Part shown: piece after piece, positions 31,371 through 44,100 of the stretch
Layout: each line of letters opens with the position of its first letter
Position numbering within the stretch: the first letter of the stretch is position 1
Assembly (NCBI GenBank): GCA_027886175.1
Contig: JAJNNQ010000003.1
Coordinates: 26,453,501 to 26,517,500 of the forward strand
Reading direction: 5' to 3'
Source: Phylloscopus collybita
Lineage: Eukaryota; Chordata; Aves; Passeriformes; Phylloscopidae
DNA: 64,000 nt
Position numbers and translations under genes: made by a program
Notes under the pieces: model-generated
The model's database searches: none
The model's input: only the letters and a program-made list of their open reading frames with translations
Told to the model about the DNA's origin: nothing

Positions 31371-31559
31371 GAGGGATGTGGAAAAGGCCTTTGGTGTCAG
31401 GGCTGTTGAGAAGGCGGGGCAGTGTCACTGGGAGAGCTCTCTCAAACCCCTTGGAAAGGGCAGAGCCATCCCAGAGGGTCCTGGGAACCTGGGAAAGGCA
31501 GAGCTGGAACCAGTCTGCAAACAGGGCAGGGAGGGGATCTTGGAGAGTCCCAGGCTGGT

Positions 31560-31840
31560 CAGGCTCAGCAGGGAAGGGGATGTGGCAAAACCTCCTTGTC
31601 AGCAGCCATTCCAGGCACTGGCAGGACAAGGCAGGGATTGCAGAACTCATGGGGGAGGGAAAAGAAGGGCCTGTTGTGTGCCCAGACTTCAGCCAAGCCT
31701 GTGACACGGTCTGCTGTGGTCTCCTCCGAGTCAAGACTTGAGAGAGCTGGGCTGAAGAAATGGAACATGGGGTGGGTGGGAATTTGGCTGAACAATGAGG
31801 GTCAAAACAGCCCTTTCAGGGCTGTCGTGTCTCTGTCTCC
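31560..31840 (+). mobile_element. Decayed CR1-like LINE reverse transcriptase fragment
   Basis: One frame reads VVCPDFSQACDTVCCGLL, matching the xYLDFSKAFDTVxHxxLL motif of non-LTR reverse transcriptases. After a frameshift the next frame reads LKKWNMGWVGIWLNNEGQ, matching the W(T/I)xRWIxNWLxGRxQ motif that follows it in CR1. A stop and the frameshift show it is dead. Sense strand; ends uncertain. Homologous sequence may start near 31375. Confidence 0.6.
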
Positions 31841-32835
31841 CCCCACCCTCAAACACCTGTGAAGGGAAAAAACAAAGAGAAAACAGTAAAACAAACTTTA
31901 AGAACCACAATAAAGCAGACACAGGAAAAGTTAAAAGGCATAAGGCACTCATAAGGTGAACCCCTGGGCTCCACAGCCCCCTCGGGTTGGAGGCACCTCC
32001 ACTCCTACCCAGGCTGTTAGTATATCCCGCCCCCAGAGGCTGAATGAAGCTGCGATGACATAAGGGTAGATGGCAGCTTCTCGTCCTTCTGCGTTTCTGA
32101 TCAGTACAAACGGCTAGCTTACAAAGGTAAGCTCTCTTAGATTCTGGTTTTGAAATTCCTTTCTGCAGATATGATCTCCCATTTCTCAGGGAGGTGCTGA
32201 CATGAAGTTTCTCTCACAGGACTCTTTCAGTTTTGAAGTTTTCACTGTTCCAGCAAGTCCTGGGAGCTATGGGAAAACTTCCCCCTCTCTTCTCAAAGGT
32301 TCTTGTACACACGTGCAGGATGCAAAAGCACACATAAAAGACCTGTCCTAATCCATGTTAGCAGGAAAAAACATGGAAATGAAAGGTTAAGTTGATCTTT
32401 TAAATTTCTTTCAGGAAAAAAAAAGTCCACTTAGAAATAGAAATGACCTCTCTGACAATGCTTGGGAGGTATGTATTCCACATATTTGAGAGCTATATCT
32501 GCTTTCTGTTTATGATGATGGGCTGTCTGAACATGTCTACTACACAGGAATAATTGCTCCAGTGCTCTTCCAGCATAAATGGGGGCAAGGATCTAAACTA
32601 GCTGCCCTGTGCTACATCCTGGCATTTCTCTGCTCACTTCCTCTGAAGATGCCTAGCTGTGGAAGTATTTGTGGAAACAAATCAAGATTGTTATTTACAA
32701 ATAACAATCTTTATTGATTGATTAATTAATTCCCTCACAGCCTCAGTGCTAAACCTGAATGGTTAATGTCAGATGTCAGTTTTTGGGAATGACTAGCTCC
32801 TCTATGGTTTGAACAGACCTTGTGTGATCTCATAA
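31841..32835. other. Intergenic stretch upstream of the copy-2 promoter
   Basis: AT-richer sequence without a supported gene. A CAATAAAG signal lies near 31906, so an LTR remnant is possible but not shown. An inverted A/T-rich run occurs at 32685-32715 (TTATTTACAAATAACAATC with neighbouring reversed bases). Confidence 0.35.
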
Positions 32836-33040
32836 GGAGATGGGCCCCGCGCCCCTCTGCGGGCCTGGCCCGGCCGTCACAATCGGGTTCCGCGGTTGCC
32901 TGGGAACCGCCAAGGCGCCGGCAGCGGCTGTGGCGGTGCTGCGGCCTCAGTTGCCTGAGAGCGCGCTCCGGACTGGCTGTTCCAGCCTGGGCGCTGCAGG
33001 CGGCTACACTGGGCGATCGCCGAGTGAATTCTTCCGAGCG
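32836..33040 (+). promoter_or_regulatory. Candidate CpG-rich promoter of HYDIN-like copy 2 with RFX/X-box-like site
   Basis: A sharp GC- and CpG-rich island contrasts with the AT-rich flanks. GTTGCCTGGGAAC at 32895-32907 is an imperfect palindrome close to the RFX X-box (GTTGCC-AT-GGCAAC type, with a one-base spacer), and a second GTTGCC half site lies near 32950. RFX factors drive motile-cilia genes, so this would suit HYDIN. About 2.2 kb separate it from the start codon at 35089, bridged by the donor at 33403 and the acceptor before 35044. The copy-1 equivalent would lie left of the window. Confidence 0.5.
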
Positions 33041-33392
33041 ATTGGTCTCTGAGAGAGAGCGCTGAACTCGCAGAGCCTTGGTTTCTGCGAGCGAGTGCTG
33101 AACTCTCGGGGAATTGGTCCCTGAGAGCGAGCGCTGAACTCTCGGGGAATTGGTCCCTGAGAGCGAGTGCTGAACTCTCAGGGAATTGGTCCCTGAGAGC
33201 GAGTGCTGAACTCTCGGGGAATTGGTCCCTGAGAGCGAGTGCTGAACTCTCGGGGAATTGGTCCCTGAGAGCGAGCGCTGAACTCTCGGGGAATTGGTCC
33301 CTGTGAGCGAGTGCTGAACTCTCGGGGAATTGGTCCCTGTGAGCAAGCCTTGGACTCGCAGAACATTGGTTTCTGCGAGGGAGTCCTGAATT
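33041..33392 (+). repeat. 36-base minisatellite in the promoter/first-exon region
   Basis: About seven close copies of a 36-base unit built on GCTGAACTCTCGGGGAATTG, then GTCCCTGAGAGCGAGT or variants (C/T and A/T changes at fixed places), with one degenerate unit at each edge. The period is a multiple of three, so the minus strand keeps an apparent 12-residue repeat frame (33592-32735). I regard that as a by-product. Confidence 0.9.
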
Positions 33393-33402
33393 GCCTTTGA
33401 AG
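33393..33402 (+). other. Donor end of the probable non-coding first exon of copy 2
   Basis: The minisatellite block is followed by TTTGAAG|GTAAGG, a near-perfect splice donor with GT at 33403. With the promoter to the left and a good acceptor at 35041-35043 to the right, it defines a first exon starting somewhere in 32900-33050 and a 1.64-kb first intron. Confidence 0.5.
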
Positions 33403-35043
33403 GTAAGGACTGACTAAAGCTGAACTTTTTGGTTTTGTCACATCTGTGCTCTGAAAAAGAATGCCAAAGGGAAATCCAGGATTTGATAATGCCAATCTTC
33501 TGGTGCAGCTCTTCAGTGGCATGTACAGCTGAGTGGATGAACAATAGATGGTCTGCTGATGGTGCTCTTTTTTTACTGAAGAAATGCAACATTTTCCAAA
33601 AATTCTAGTCTATACATTTTTTCCTCTAGTGACTACTTAAACTGCTTAAAGTGAACGAGTTCTATTCAAGTTTCAGTGGGTTTTTATGATCTGGTTATTA
33701 AATGTTTTAGGAAAATGCCGCTGAATTAAGGTGCAAACAAGACCATATGGCAAAGTCAAAAGTCTGGATTTTATGTAACAGTAAATGTGAGGAAGAGACA
33801 GAGAGAAAAGGAAATAGAAAATGGGGGTGGGGAGACAGATTGAGTAGAAAATATCACCATTCCATGGACCCAGTGGCTACTCTTAAATCCTCTTCTGGTC
33901 TTCTCTGGCATGAGAGGATTTGCAAACCATAAGACTCCAAAGGTTTCATACAGATTTGGGCAAGGTGGGACTGCCCAGGTACCTCCGTGGGGTGGGGCAA
34001 GTTTGCCTGTTTCTTGCTACTTTCCAACCATCTAAAACTTCTAGCACCAGTATATCCTTGGAGACTGCCATGAAATGGGTACTGGATTTTCAGATCTGTT
34101 GTGTTACTTTGCATCATCCCATGCAGTGATCTGGTGCAAGGCTCAGGAATGGCTCTGGGTGGTCTTTGATGGGCTCTGACACCCCCTCAGCTGCCCCTCC
34201 TGGGAACGTCCCCTGGATGTGGCCTTGTGGGGGTGAGGGGTTTTGGAGCTGAGCCGGTTTGTGTGAGGGAGGAGGCACTGGGTGTCAGTGCCTCTTACCA
34301 GAGGGTTCTGCCACGCTCCCAGAATTTCCTCCTTGCCCCTCTGTTGATGGGAGGTTTGTGTGCAAACCTGGCCTCAGCAGATGAGTCTATGACTTCCCCA
34401 CCCTGAGCCCAGACAGAGCTGATTTTCAGGACAGCTGCTGGCTTTGCCTTTGGGGTGGATACATTTTTCTCCCTCAGCCTTGTTAACTTCTCCCCAGACC
34501 TGAGATAATAGGACAACAGTGTCACCTTTATCTTGTCTCAGGCTCCCTTAGATGACTTAACTCACAGTCCAAAGTTCCAGTTAGGAGGCCCTTTCAGGCA
34601 AGAGTGGGCTTTGGTGGTTGCAGCTTCTTTATAGAGGTTTGTCACAATGAACAAAAAGTCCTTTATAACAACATTTCAGCCATTAGCCATAACATTCCAG
34701 TCTCTCACAAGTCCTGTGAGGAGCAGCTGAGAGAGCAGGGGTGGTTTAGCATAAAGGAGATCCACTCTGGCTATTTTAAAGTGATATTTAAGCTACAGCT
34801 TAGTCCGTTCTATAATTGGCATTCAGATTTTTAGCTCCAGGTTTCAGTGTGATCCATCTTTGAATTGCACAGCGTATCCATCTAGTTCAAATAAAGTCCA
34901 GCTAGAGGCCTAACAAGTCTAGCTACGGATGCCAAACAAGCACGTAGCTAACTTTCAGCTAAAATTTTTAGCACCAGTATATCCCTTGAGTCTGCCATGA
35001 ATTGGGTTCTGGATTTTCAAAGTCCCATTGTTGCTCCTTGCAG
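33403..35043 (+). other. Probable first intron of HYDIN-like copy 2, containing the unit boundary
   Basis: No gene seen. It contains the point 34746/34747, after which the sequence repeats position 1 onwards. At 34030-34103 it holds a ~75-base relic resembling 215-297 (TAGCACCAGTATATCC... to the exon-1 acceptor), where the acceptor has decayed. 34150-34520 is plain single-copy sequence in this window. Confidence 0.45.
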
Positions 35044-35160
35044 TTTTGTTGAGGCATTGTCGCTCCTCTGCGACATCCTCCCTTCAAAATGGCTTCTGGA
35101 TTCTCAGAAAAGACACCAACACCTCGTCTTTTGTCCAGGGAAAGACTGAAGTCTATTAGT
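35044..35160 (+). CDS. HYDIN: First coding exon of HYDIN-like copy 2, with start codon
   Basis: Identical to the copy-1 exon. The acceptor ends at 35043, an in-frame TGA lies at 35050-35052, the ATG is at 35089 in strong context and the GTGAGT donor at 35161. Confidence 0.7.
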
Positions 35161-38100
35161 GTGAGTATCCGCTGGAAACTCCCCTGGTGTCCCTCCTCTC
35201 CCTGCCCTGCCTGTTGTCCAGCAGCACAGTGAAGCTGCAGACCCCGTCCCCACCTCTTTGTGTGTGCTCCTCTTGGTGGGGGCTGTCCTGGTGCAGCAGG
35301 GAACACCGTGTGCTGCTTCAGGGACAGTGCAGCGTCTTGTGCCACCGGAGCCAAGTTAAAGCCATGAACAGCTGAAGCCCTGAGCGTGTGCTTCCTTCCC
35401 TCCCCTTTGTCGCAGTAATTCCTTCTGTCAGGCTGGACACTCACCTGTGCTGCTCTGACCAACCTGCCCTTGGGCATGTGCGGGGGAAGCTCGAACTCTG
35501 CCCTGCTAGAAGAGGTTCCAAACCAGTTGTTCTCTCTCATCTCCTGTGTGGGGCACAGATCCAGCCCTGCAGACAGCACTGCAGTCAGGGCCACAAAGGT
35601 TCCTTGGCTGTCAGGAGCTCACCTGACTGAAGATCAAAGCCCCCACTGCTGAGGCTCTGTCAAGGAGATCCCTCTGTTTTCTTCTGTGGAGGGCTCTGTG
35701 AGCCCAGACGGACAACACCAATGCTAATTAACAGAGAGAACTAAAACTTGGACACTTTGCTGTGCACCTCACTCTTGCTACAACTTTGCTTTCTTGCCTC
35801 TCTTGGACTCAGCCAGCAGTGCTGTCTGCACGCTGTGAGTTTTGAGTGTTGTGCAGGGATGGAGTTAGAGGAGTTCTGAGAGCCCCTCCCCACTCTCGGA
35901 AAAAAGCCACTGCCTCAATCCAATGAAACTAAAGAGGAGAGAAATGCCCAGAGAGCAGAAATCCCCAAATATATCTCATCAGATCATGGAGAAGCTAATG
36001 GCACAGAGCCATGTGGTTGGAGTATGTGTATTGCACTCTGCATTATTAATTTACTGATGCTGAGGACTTTAGCAGGTACCTTCCAGGGCTTCCAGGATTG
36101 TCCTAGACTATGTGATCACAAATTATTCACCCACACTGCTTGTTCGAGAAAAGCCTCCTGAACTATGGCATCTCTGAGGCTCTTGTTAGTTTTTATGGGT
36201 TTTGGTTGTTTTTTTTTTTCCCTATCAGCTGCTTCCCTTTAAGTTCCTGAGGAAGAAGTTTCTCAAGATGAAGAATCAGGCCAGTACTGGGAGGAGTGTT
36301 GTGCCCAGAATTGGCCGATTTCTACACAAGCGTGAGACTGGTGAAAAGGTATCCTTTTCCTGCTCTTTTCCTTCCTGTTTTTGACGTAGAGTTTGAAGAG
36401 GTTTTGTGTTTGTGACAGGCTTGCCAGCAGCAAAATACCTCAGTGTTCCAGGTCCTGTTGTCATTACAAACTGCTGCTAGTTTGGAGTGCTGATCTGCAC
36501 TAAGGCAACACAAATAACCTCTGCTGGAGCTGCTGGGGTTTGCTGGAGTGTAGCTGCCATTGCTAAAACAGTGGGGGGAAGGCTGGGGACACAAAGGCAC
36601 AAAATTGCCATTTTCCATTCTCCTGCTGAAACAGCCACCTCTTGCTTTGGCGCGGTCACCATCAAATGCTACAACTTTGCTTTCCTGCCTCTCTTGGACT
36701 CAGCCAGCAGTGCTGTCTCCACGCTGTCAGTTTTGAGTGTTGTGCAGGGATGGAGTAGGGGGAGTTCTGAGAGCCCCTCCCACTCTCTGAAGAAAGCCAC
36801 TGCCTGAATCCAATGAAACTAAAGAGGAAAGAAATGCCCAGAGAGCAGAAATCCCCAAACATATCCCATCAGATCATGGAGAAGCTAATGGGACAGAGCC
36901 ATGTGGTTGGAGTATGTGTATTGCACTCTGCATTATTAATTTACTGATGCTAAGGATTTCAGCAGGTAACTTCCAGGGCTTCCAGGACTGTCCTAGTGGC
37001 CTGCTCAGTGTGGTGCAGGAAAGTTTGATCAGCCCAGGGCAGAGGTGGAAGAGCCACTGTTTGTCCCGTGTGGGCTGGGCAGATGTGCTCAGCCAGAGTC
37101 TGTACTTCACTGGGGATCAGTGCAGAATCTTCCTGCAAGCAGCTGAACCTCTCCCTGATCTGTCTGTCTTGCCTCTCCTTGCAGTCCTCGGCAGCTGACC
37201 CAGAGCAGAGCTCATTTCAGCCTTGCCCACCAGAGGTGGTGTTTCAGAACTACAGCCCTGGTCAGCTCTGTGAAATGCCCGTGCTTCTGAGGAACAGGGA
37301 CAAGGTAAGTGCTGGCACGTGGACGTTTAACACTGTGCTGGAAGAGGAGAGCAGAGAAGGGTGCTTAAGGATGGCACCAAGGCATGTCCACCTGTCTCCA
37401 CAAGTGGCAAAACCATCATTCCACGTCTTTCCCGCAGGTTCCTCATCTGGTGAAGGTCACCATGGAGAGCTCACCGTATTTCCAGCTGGTGGGCTCCGAT
37501 GATGTGCGCCGCAAGGTGCCACCGGGCCTCTGTGCCACTGTCTGCATCCTCTTCACCCCTGCAGAGAACAAGGTGAGTCTGGAGGCGCCAAGAGATTGGT
37601 GTCTTGAGTGCAAAGTGAACCTGCAGGGTTGCATTCAGGGCATCTGGCCTGGGTTTTGAGGATCTCTGCTGGTTTCAGTGGAGTTGCACTGGATCTAGAA
37701 CTGGGAGATACTCTTTGGCCATGCTGAAGATAGGGACAAATGCCCTGTGCTGAGACAGTTTCTTTTCCTGCAGGATTATTTCCACCAGCTCCTCTGCACC
37801 ACTGAAAGGGAAGAGTTCATTGTGCCAATTCGGGCCATTGGTGCCCGAGGCATCCTGGACTTCCCTGACCAGCTGGACTTCTCGGAGTGTCCGGTCAAGT
37901 GCAGCAGCCAGAGGACTCTGCTGGTGCGCAATGTCGGTAACCGGGAAGCTCGTTACCAGCTGAGCACCCAGAGGTGAGGCAGCTCCTCTGTGCTTGTGCA
38001 AAACTCCTCTGGGTGGTAACAGAGTTGGGAAAGAACAACAAAAGGAACCCGAGCATCGCAGCTGCTGCCCTGCAGCGCTGGCTGGGAATGGGCAGGATGG

Positions 38101-41100
38101 AGGCATCTGCTCTTGCTTTCAGTGCTCTTAGCAGGATGCAGCCTTTGAGCTTTCTCTGTCCCAGATGGCCTGGAGGCTACTGGAACGTGTTAGTAGCTGG
38201 CTTGCACCCTCCTGAGCACAAGCAGCTTCTGAAATGGTTCCTCAGCACTGTCAGCCAAATAGACCCATTCTCTGGGAGGCCACAAGCACGTGGCTTTGCA
38301 ATGGTCTTCTCATGTGATGCCCCATGAGCTGTGTTGTGGACAGCCTGTGCTGTTCCTGTCAGCCTCAGAAGGCAATCTCTGTTTCTCCTGTTGGCTGAAC
38401 TGGAGAGGGTAATGCATTTTTGACGCCGTATCTGCAAGGAAACCAGTTCAGTTGGCTGATGGTGAGTTGAGAGTTACTTGATGCCAGAGGTCTGGGAGGA
38501 GCTGAGGTCAGGAATGCAGCACAGACCTGGGGTCCAACCTGTGGCAGCTGAGTGGCTTTGATTTTTTCCCCTGGTGAAAGAGAGGCCAGAAGGCAAATTG
38601 ACTTTTCTGCTGTGAAATGTGAGGGTCTGAGAGGAGCTTCCACCAAAGCCTGCCAAAGCTATTTCAGCAGGCTCCTCAGATGCTGTTCCAACAGGCTGCT
38701 GCCTTTGACTGTGCAAATATGTAGGCAGGAACTTGTAAATCCATGCAAATTTTTTCTCTGGGATTTCCAGATCTTGTTTTGTCACCACCAAAATAAATAC
38801 CCAATAAAGTTGGGTATCCTTTTGCAATGTGCTTTTGCCAGCTGTTTTATTGAGTGCTGCAGAGCATGTTGGATCCTGCTTGATTTAGAGATTTAGAGAG
38901 TTTCTGAAGTTCAGGAATGAAATATTGAAGTAGATGGAACAGAGCTTGGGTGCAGTGACAGAGGGAAAGATGGAGCTTGTGATGTGCTGACTCTACAGAA
39001 TTTTTAGCACAGAGATGGAGCTGCTTTAACCTAACAGACTGGATTGATTAGAACAGTTAATGCTGTTTGACTTCAGCTGTTACACCATCACCAAAAAGTT
39101 ATACCTGGTAAGATTAGATGATATTTGGGTTTCTTCCTGCAGTAGGTGTTCATGGCCTGATGAGGTAATTCAATTGAATTTTCCTGTAACTTTTCCGTCT
39201 TCCTTGGGGTGACTGGCAGCTTTTCATGAGATTGATTCTCATCAAGAATCAAAGAATTTCACAGTGGCAGTTAAGGCACCAGTGGACAAAAGGACGTTTG
39301 TCTATAGCAGATAACTATGCCATGGCACTTGAAGTAGATGGCAGCCCCCTTGAACACAGCATTTAGAAAAAGTGCAGGTGAATGGTGCTTTGAGAGCCTT
39401 GGTCACAACATTGCCAGCTTTGCTCCCTTGTCAGCTCTGTTTCTAAATGATGTCAGGAGTACTTGGTCCCTGGTATCCTCATGGCCATCACTTTTGCCCA
39501 GCTGTATCAATAAGGGGAGCTGATGCCTGATGAAAGTAAGCAAGATGCAAATGACCCTTGAGCCTCATTGCAGAGAGCTGGATGCAGAGGATGGGAGAGA
39601 TGAGGTCATTTTATCTCACAGGATCTTGTGAGGGCTGGATCTCCTCACGCTAGAGTCAGTAGCTGTTTCTGATGCTGTCTGTTCTGCCTTCTGCTGACTG
39701 TGGTTGGTTTGCTCTTTGCTTGCACAAGTCAGCAGAAGTGAAGGGGACTGCAAAAGGGGTAACATTCCCAGATGTCCCCCAAGTGTCCTGCTGTGTCTGT
39801 GTTGCAGCCCTTTCTCTGTCACTCCGGCCATGGGAGCTCTGGATGTGGGTGAAGCCGCGCAGGTGACAGTGGGATACGAGCCACTGAAGGCTGGCGACTC
39901 TTCCACGTCCCTTGTCGTGCACTACGACACAGGTGAGTGCTGGGCACTGCACAGGGCACTCTGTGCATCCCTCAGAGCAGAGCCCTTACGAAGCAGAAGG
40001 GCTGATGGGGCCATGGCTTTAACGAGGGAGATGATGCTAGTTTTCATGGGGTTCATTTTGTAGTCCCGTAGTTTGTAGTCATGTCGTTTGTTGTCTTGAT
40101 CCTTGTAGAGCCTTGTCAATGCCAGTTCTAGAGAGCATGTCTGATAGTTGTTGTTTCCATTTTGCCTGGGAAACGCTCACCTGCAGCAGGAATGGTGAGC
40201 TTGGTACTGACGTCTGAGCCCAGATGAATCCCAGGAGTTGGTTGGGAATAAGGAAGCTTTGAAAACTCTGGAAATGAGGAAGCCTTTGGTAGGGGTCTCT
40301 TCTAGAATGGGAAGTGCTGGCAGGTTGTCCAGGATATGCTCATGCTGTGCTCATGCAGCTCTCAGGTTGTGATAAATGTCCTGAGCCATGGAACTGCTCA
40401 TTCAGCAAAAGGCTATGACACTCCCTCGTCTTCCCTGTGGTTTGCTCTGTTCCTTGTGCTTCCATCAGCCAGTGAGCTAAACAAAGACTCCCCTTTGCTT
40501 TGTTCCAGGTGAAGACACCCACATAAGCCTTCATGGAAGAGCTGTGGATGTCCCCATCGGGCTGGACAGGAACAGTGTGGCATTTGGGAAAACCTACGTC
40601 ACACTGTCAAAGCGCACAACTGTGCTCATCCACAACCTGAGTGATACCACAGCCCGCTTCCGGTGGAAGGCTGTTGATGCCCAGGGAGATGAGCAGCTGA
40701 AGCTGAGGTAGGTTTGAAAGATCCATTGCAGTGACATACCTTGCCCAAGGGTGAAACTAATGTATGGCTTCAGGAGATATTGGGGCTTTTGAATGGCTTA
40801 GGGTCAGTAAACCATGCCATCTGTACCTGCCTCCCCCAAGCAGTTATGTGTCAGGAAAAGCCACTTGGGGTGGCTGGTGGATTCTTCCTCAGCTGTGGCA
40901 GAGCCTTTGAGCCAGGAAGTTCTCTTGAGGGCTGCTGGCTTTGGAAACCTCTCCTGAGCTTGCAGTTGTGGAGTGTGGAGTGAAGAACATGTCATCCTCT
41001 GATCCATTTGGGACCCCATGGCTCAGGGTCAGCTGAGGAGCTGCTCCTGCACGTGCACTTCTCTCTCAAATGTGTGGCTTATTAAACAACCTGCTGGGTT

Positions 41101-44100
41101 TGTCTCTTGTGTGGCTGCAGGCAGTGTCACAGGCAGTTTCAGCAGGATATGGACAAGTTGCATGACCGTCTGAAGGCGCACGGAGCAGACACCAGTCGCC
41201 GAGAACGCTTGGCTCTTCTCACCCACATCCTCCAGAGGGAGAGGGCAAAGCTGAGAGGAGATCCCATGCTGTTCGAAGATGACATTTTCTTCTTTGAGCC
41301 GAAGGTGATGGCTGAGAACCTCCCTTCCTGCTTCTCTTCCTCCTCTTCCTCCTCATCCCTGAATAAGTCACTTGACCAATGCCTTCCTCAGCTGGCTTTG
41401 TGTGCCAAGAGAGAAGTCATGGGGATTCTGGTGAGGTTAGAGAGCTGGCTGCAAAAAGGGTTTCTGCCCTGTGGGCTCCTGGCACACAGCAGGAGCCTGA
41501 CTAAAGCTTCCAAACTCTTGTTATCAGTGTTACTGATGAGTGTTATTCACTTCTTGCTTGTCACTGATGCTCTTAATAATGGCTTAGGGGACGGTGGTTG
41601 CAAAGAAGATGTTTGTGATGTTTGAAGATAAAAGTTTTGCTGTCTCCTTCTGCTTTAGGAGGGTGAGATCAGGCCCAATTGTTCAGCTGAAATCAGCTTG
41701 CTCTTTAAGCCCCGGGAAGCCCGAGTCTATGAGCAAACAGCTTACTGCGACATCTCAGGTGCGGCTCCTTCCCCCGCCTCTCTCACCGCAGTGAAGGCGA
41801 GGTGCAAACACTCCCCAGATCCCTGGCTTGCTGTGTCATGGCTGGGAAGGCTCCGTGGTCAGCAGGGCAGCGCCGGCGCATCCCCACGCTCCCTGCAGCT
41901 TCCAGGGCGTCTCCTCTATTTTGATTTTCCCTCTCAGCTGTTCTGAATGCTGCCAGTATTTAGTGTGCTCCTCCTCCCTTGGGAAAAGCACTCTCTGAGG
42001 TGCACCCAGAAGGAGGAAGAATAAAGTTGCTGGCATTTCCTCAAGATTCACTGTCAACATAGGGGTAGAAGAAAGGATGGTCTCTAGGGAGGTACTGTTA
42101 TCTCCTGAGGGAAGAGAAGGGTCCGTATCTTCTCCTGGAACATCAGGAGCTGGTCTCATGAGGCTCAGAGTCAGGGACCAGCACTAAGGCAGCCTGGAAA
42201 ATGCAGGATAACAGAAGGAATTACTGTACTGAAACAGAAATCTCTCCCCAGGCCGTCAGAACAGGCTGCCCCTGCACCTCATAGGGGAAGGCCTCGGGCC
42301 CCAGCTCCGCTTCAAGTGCGTGGAACTGAACATTGGGCATGTTTTTGTCAGAGGAACCCACAGCTATGCGGTGAGCAGCAGGCTTGGGGTGGATCCTGGT
42401 GGCTCCTGGGCTAGCAGTGAGCCTTGTGGACCTGTGGAATTCCTGGGCAGCTTTGGCAGTTGTGATACTAGTCAAATTTGGGGGGTTCTTGGAATCGGGA
42501 TCTTTTGCATGGGGTCAGAAAAGTGTGTCTGTTGTTCATGAAACCCCAAGCCCTTCTTTTGGGCAGTCTTCCTTGGAGATCAGCTGGGAGGCTGCCTGCA
42601 AAACTGCTTGACCCATGAAATCAACACTGGGCCAAAAAGCTGCGTGTTCTGAGGCTTTTGTTCCAGTCCCAGACACAAATCACCTCTGTGCTCAGGCTGT
42701 CCAAAAGCAGCTGGAACAAACTGGCTGCATTGGAGTTTGAGTCCATTGCCGACAGTTTTCAGTCAAGTCCCTCCTGCCTATTCCTGGGAGTCAGAGGAAA
42801 GCCATGCAGCCTCCTGGCTCAGCACTGGTCAAAGTGCTTGGCAGTGCCTTCCCTTGCTGAGCAGGCCCTCGCCACCCTTGAGCCGTGGTGCACCTCTGGC
42901 TCTAGAAAGAGCAAAATGTTTCTGGGAAGGAACAAGGAAGCAAAGCAACTTTCTACAGCTTGGCTTCTGCTTTCTCCCACGTGCAATAAAACAGGTTGGC
43001 TGCAATGGAAGCTGAACGTGCCCTGCCCATGGTGGGGTTGGGCACACCTGGAGCAGCAGCAGCAGCGGCAGCAGCTCTGTGGTGATTTCACTGGTAATGC
43101 TGCCATGCCCAGTGTTGCTCTCAGGGCCAGGTGTGAATGAACTTGGTGATGCTGAGCAGCTGCTCTGTGCTGCAGGTCAATGTGGAAAAGCCCAGAGTGG
43201 CTCTGCTTATGTGAGTTATCACTGCTTGCATGAAAAACCCAAAGCCGTACAAAGTTGTCTTTTTTGGCTTCTGCCATGCAGCAGCACAGGGCATCCTCTG
43301 CCTTTTACAGGTGTTAATTGTTTAATTCCAAAGCACCTCAGCCTTCTGTAGGAAAGGAAGATTCCTCATGTATTTCCGTTTTGCTTTCCTGCTGCTGCAG
43401 GCGATCCTGTTAAACAGAGGGCCTCTTGAGGCTCCCTTCAGCCTCGTGCCTCCTGCCACAGCCATGGGCTCCTGCTTCACCTTCCTGCCCCAGGAGGGCA
43501 TCGTGGCACCGGGCAGGCCCGAGGCCATCCGGATCTCCTTCTGTCCCACCATCCTGGGGGAGTTTGAGGAACAATTCCAGTTCAGTGTGGCTGGATCTCC
43601 TACGCCTGCAGTCCTGACAATCAAGTAAGGACTCCGGGAGTTCGGTGGGCACATCTGTAGCTGTCTCTGGGACATCCCCCACCTACCTCACTTTGGGGTT
43701 GAGCAGAGAAAAAAGGTGTTTCCTGAGGTCTTCATCTCTGCTCTGATCCTGGCATTGCCTTAGTGTGAGGATGCCTGCTGCCCTGTAGACTCCTCCTCCC
43801 TGCAGGGATCTCCCTGTGCCTTGGGCCATGGCAGGCAGTGGGGTGGATCAGCTTTGGGCAGTAGCTGCTCTGGGATGTCCCACCTGAACACCCAGCAAGG
43901 CCCCCAGGGCTTTGCAGATGGGCCAGCCTGGGAGGTTCTGCAGCAGCAGCAGTGTCTTGAAAAACCTCTGTTAATAATCCATCCCAAACGGGCAGCAGCA
44001 GCCTCAGCTCACCTCTCATGGCCACACTGGGGGGACAAGCTGTGCTCCTAAGTCCTGTGCAGAGAGTGCTCTGGTACGTCCTTTCCAGAGCCAGGAAAGG

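Noticed and set aside
32735..33592. Minus-strand 285-codon frame with a 12-residue repeat
   Set aside because: The frame stays open because the minisatellite period is 36 bases. There is no homology, and plus-strand promoter, donor and CpG evidence explain the region better.
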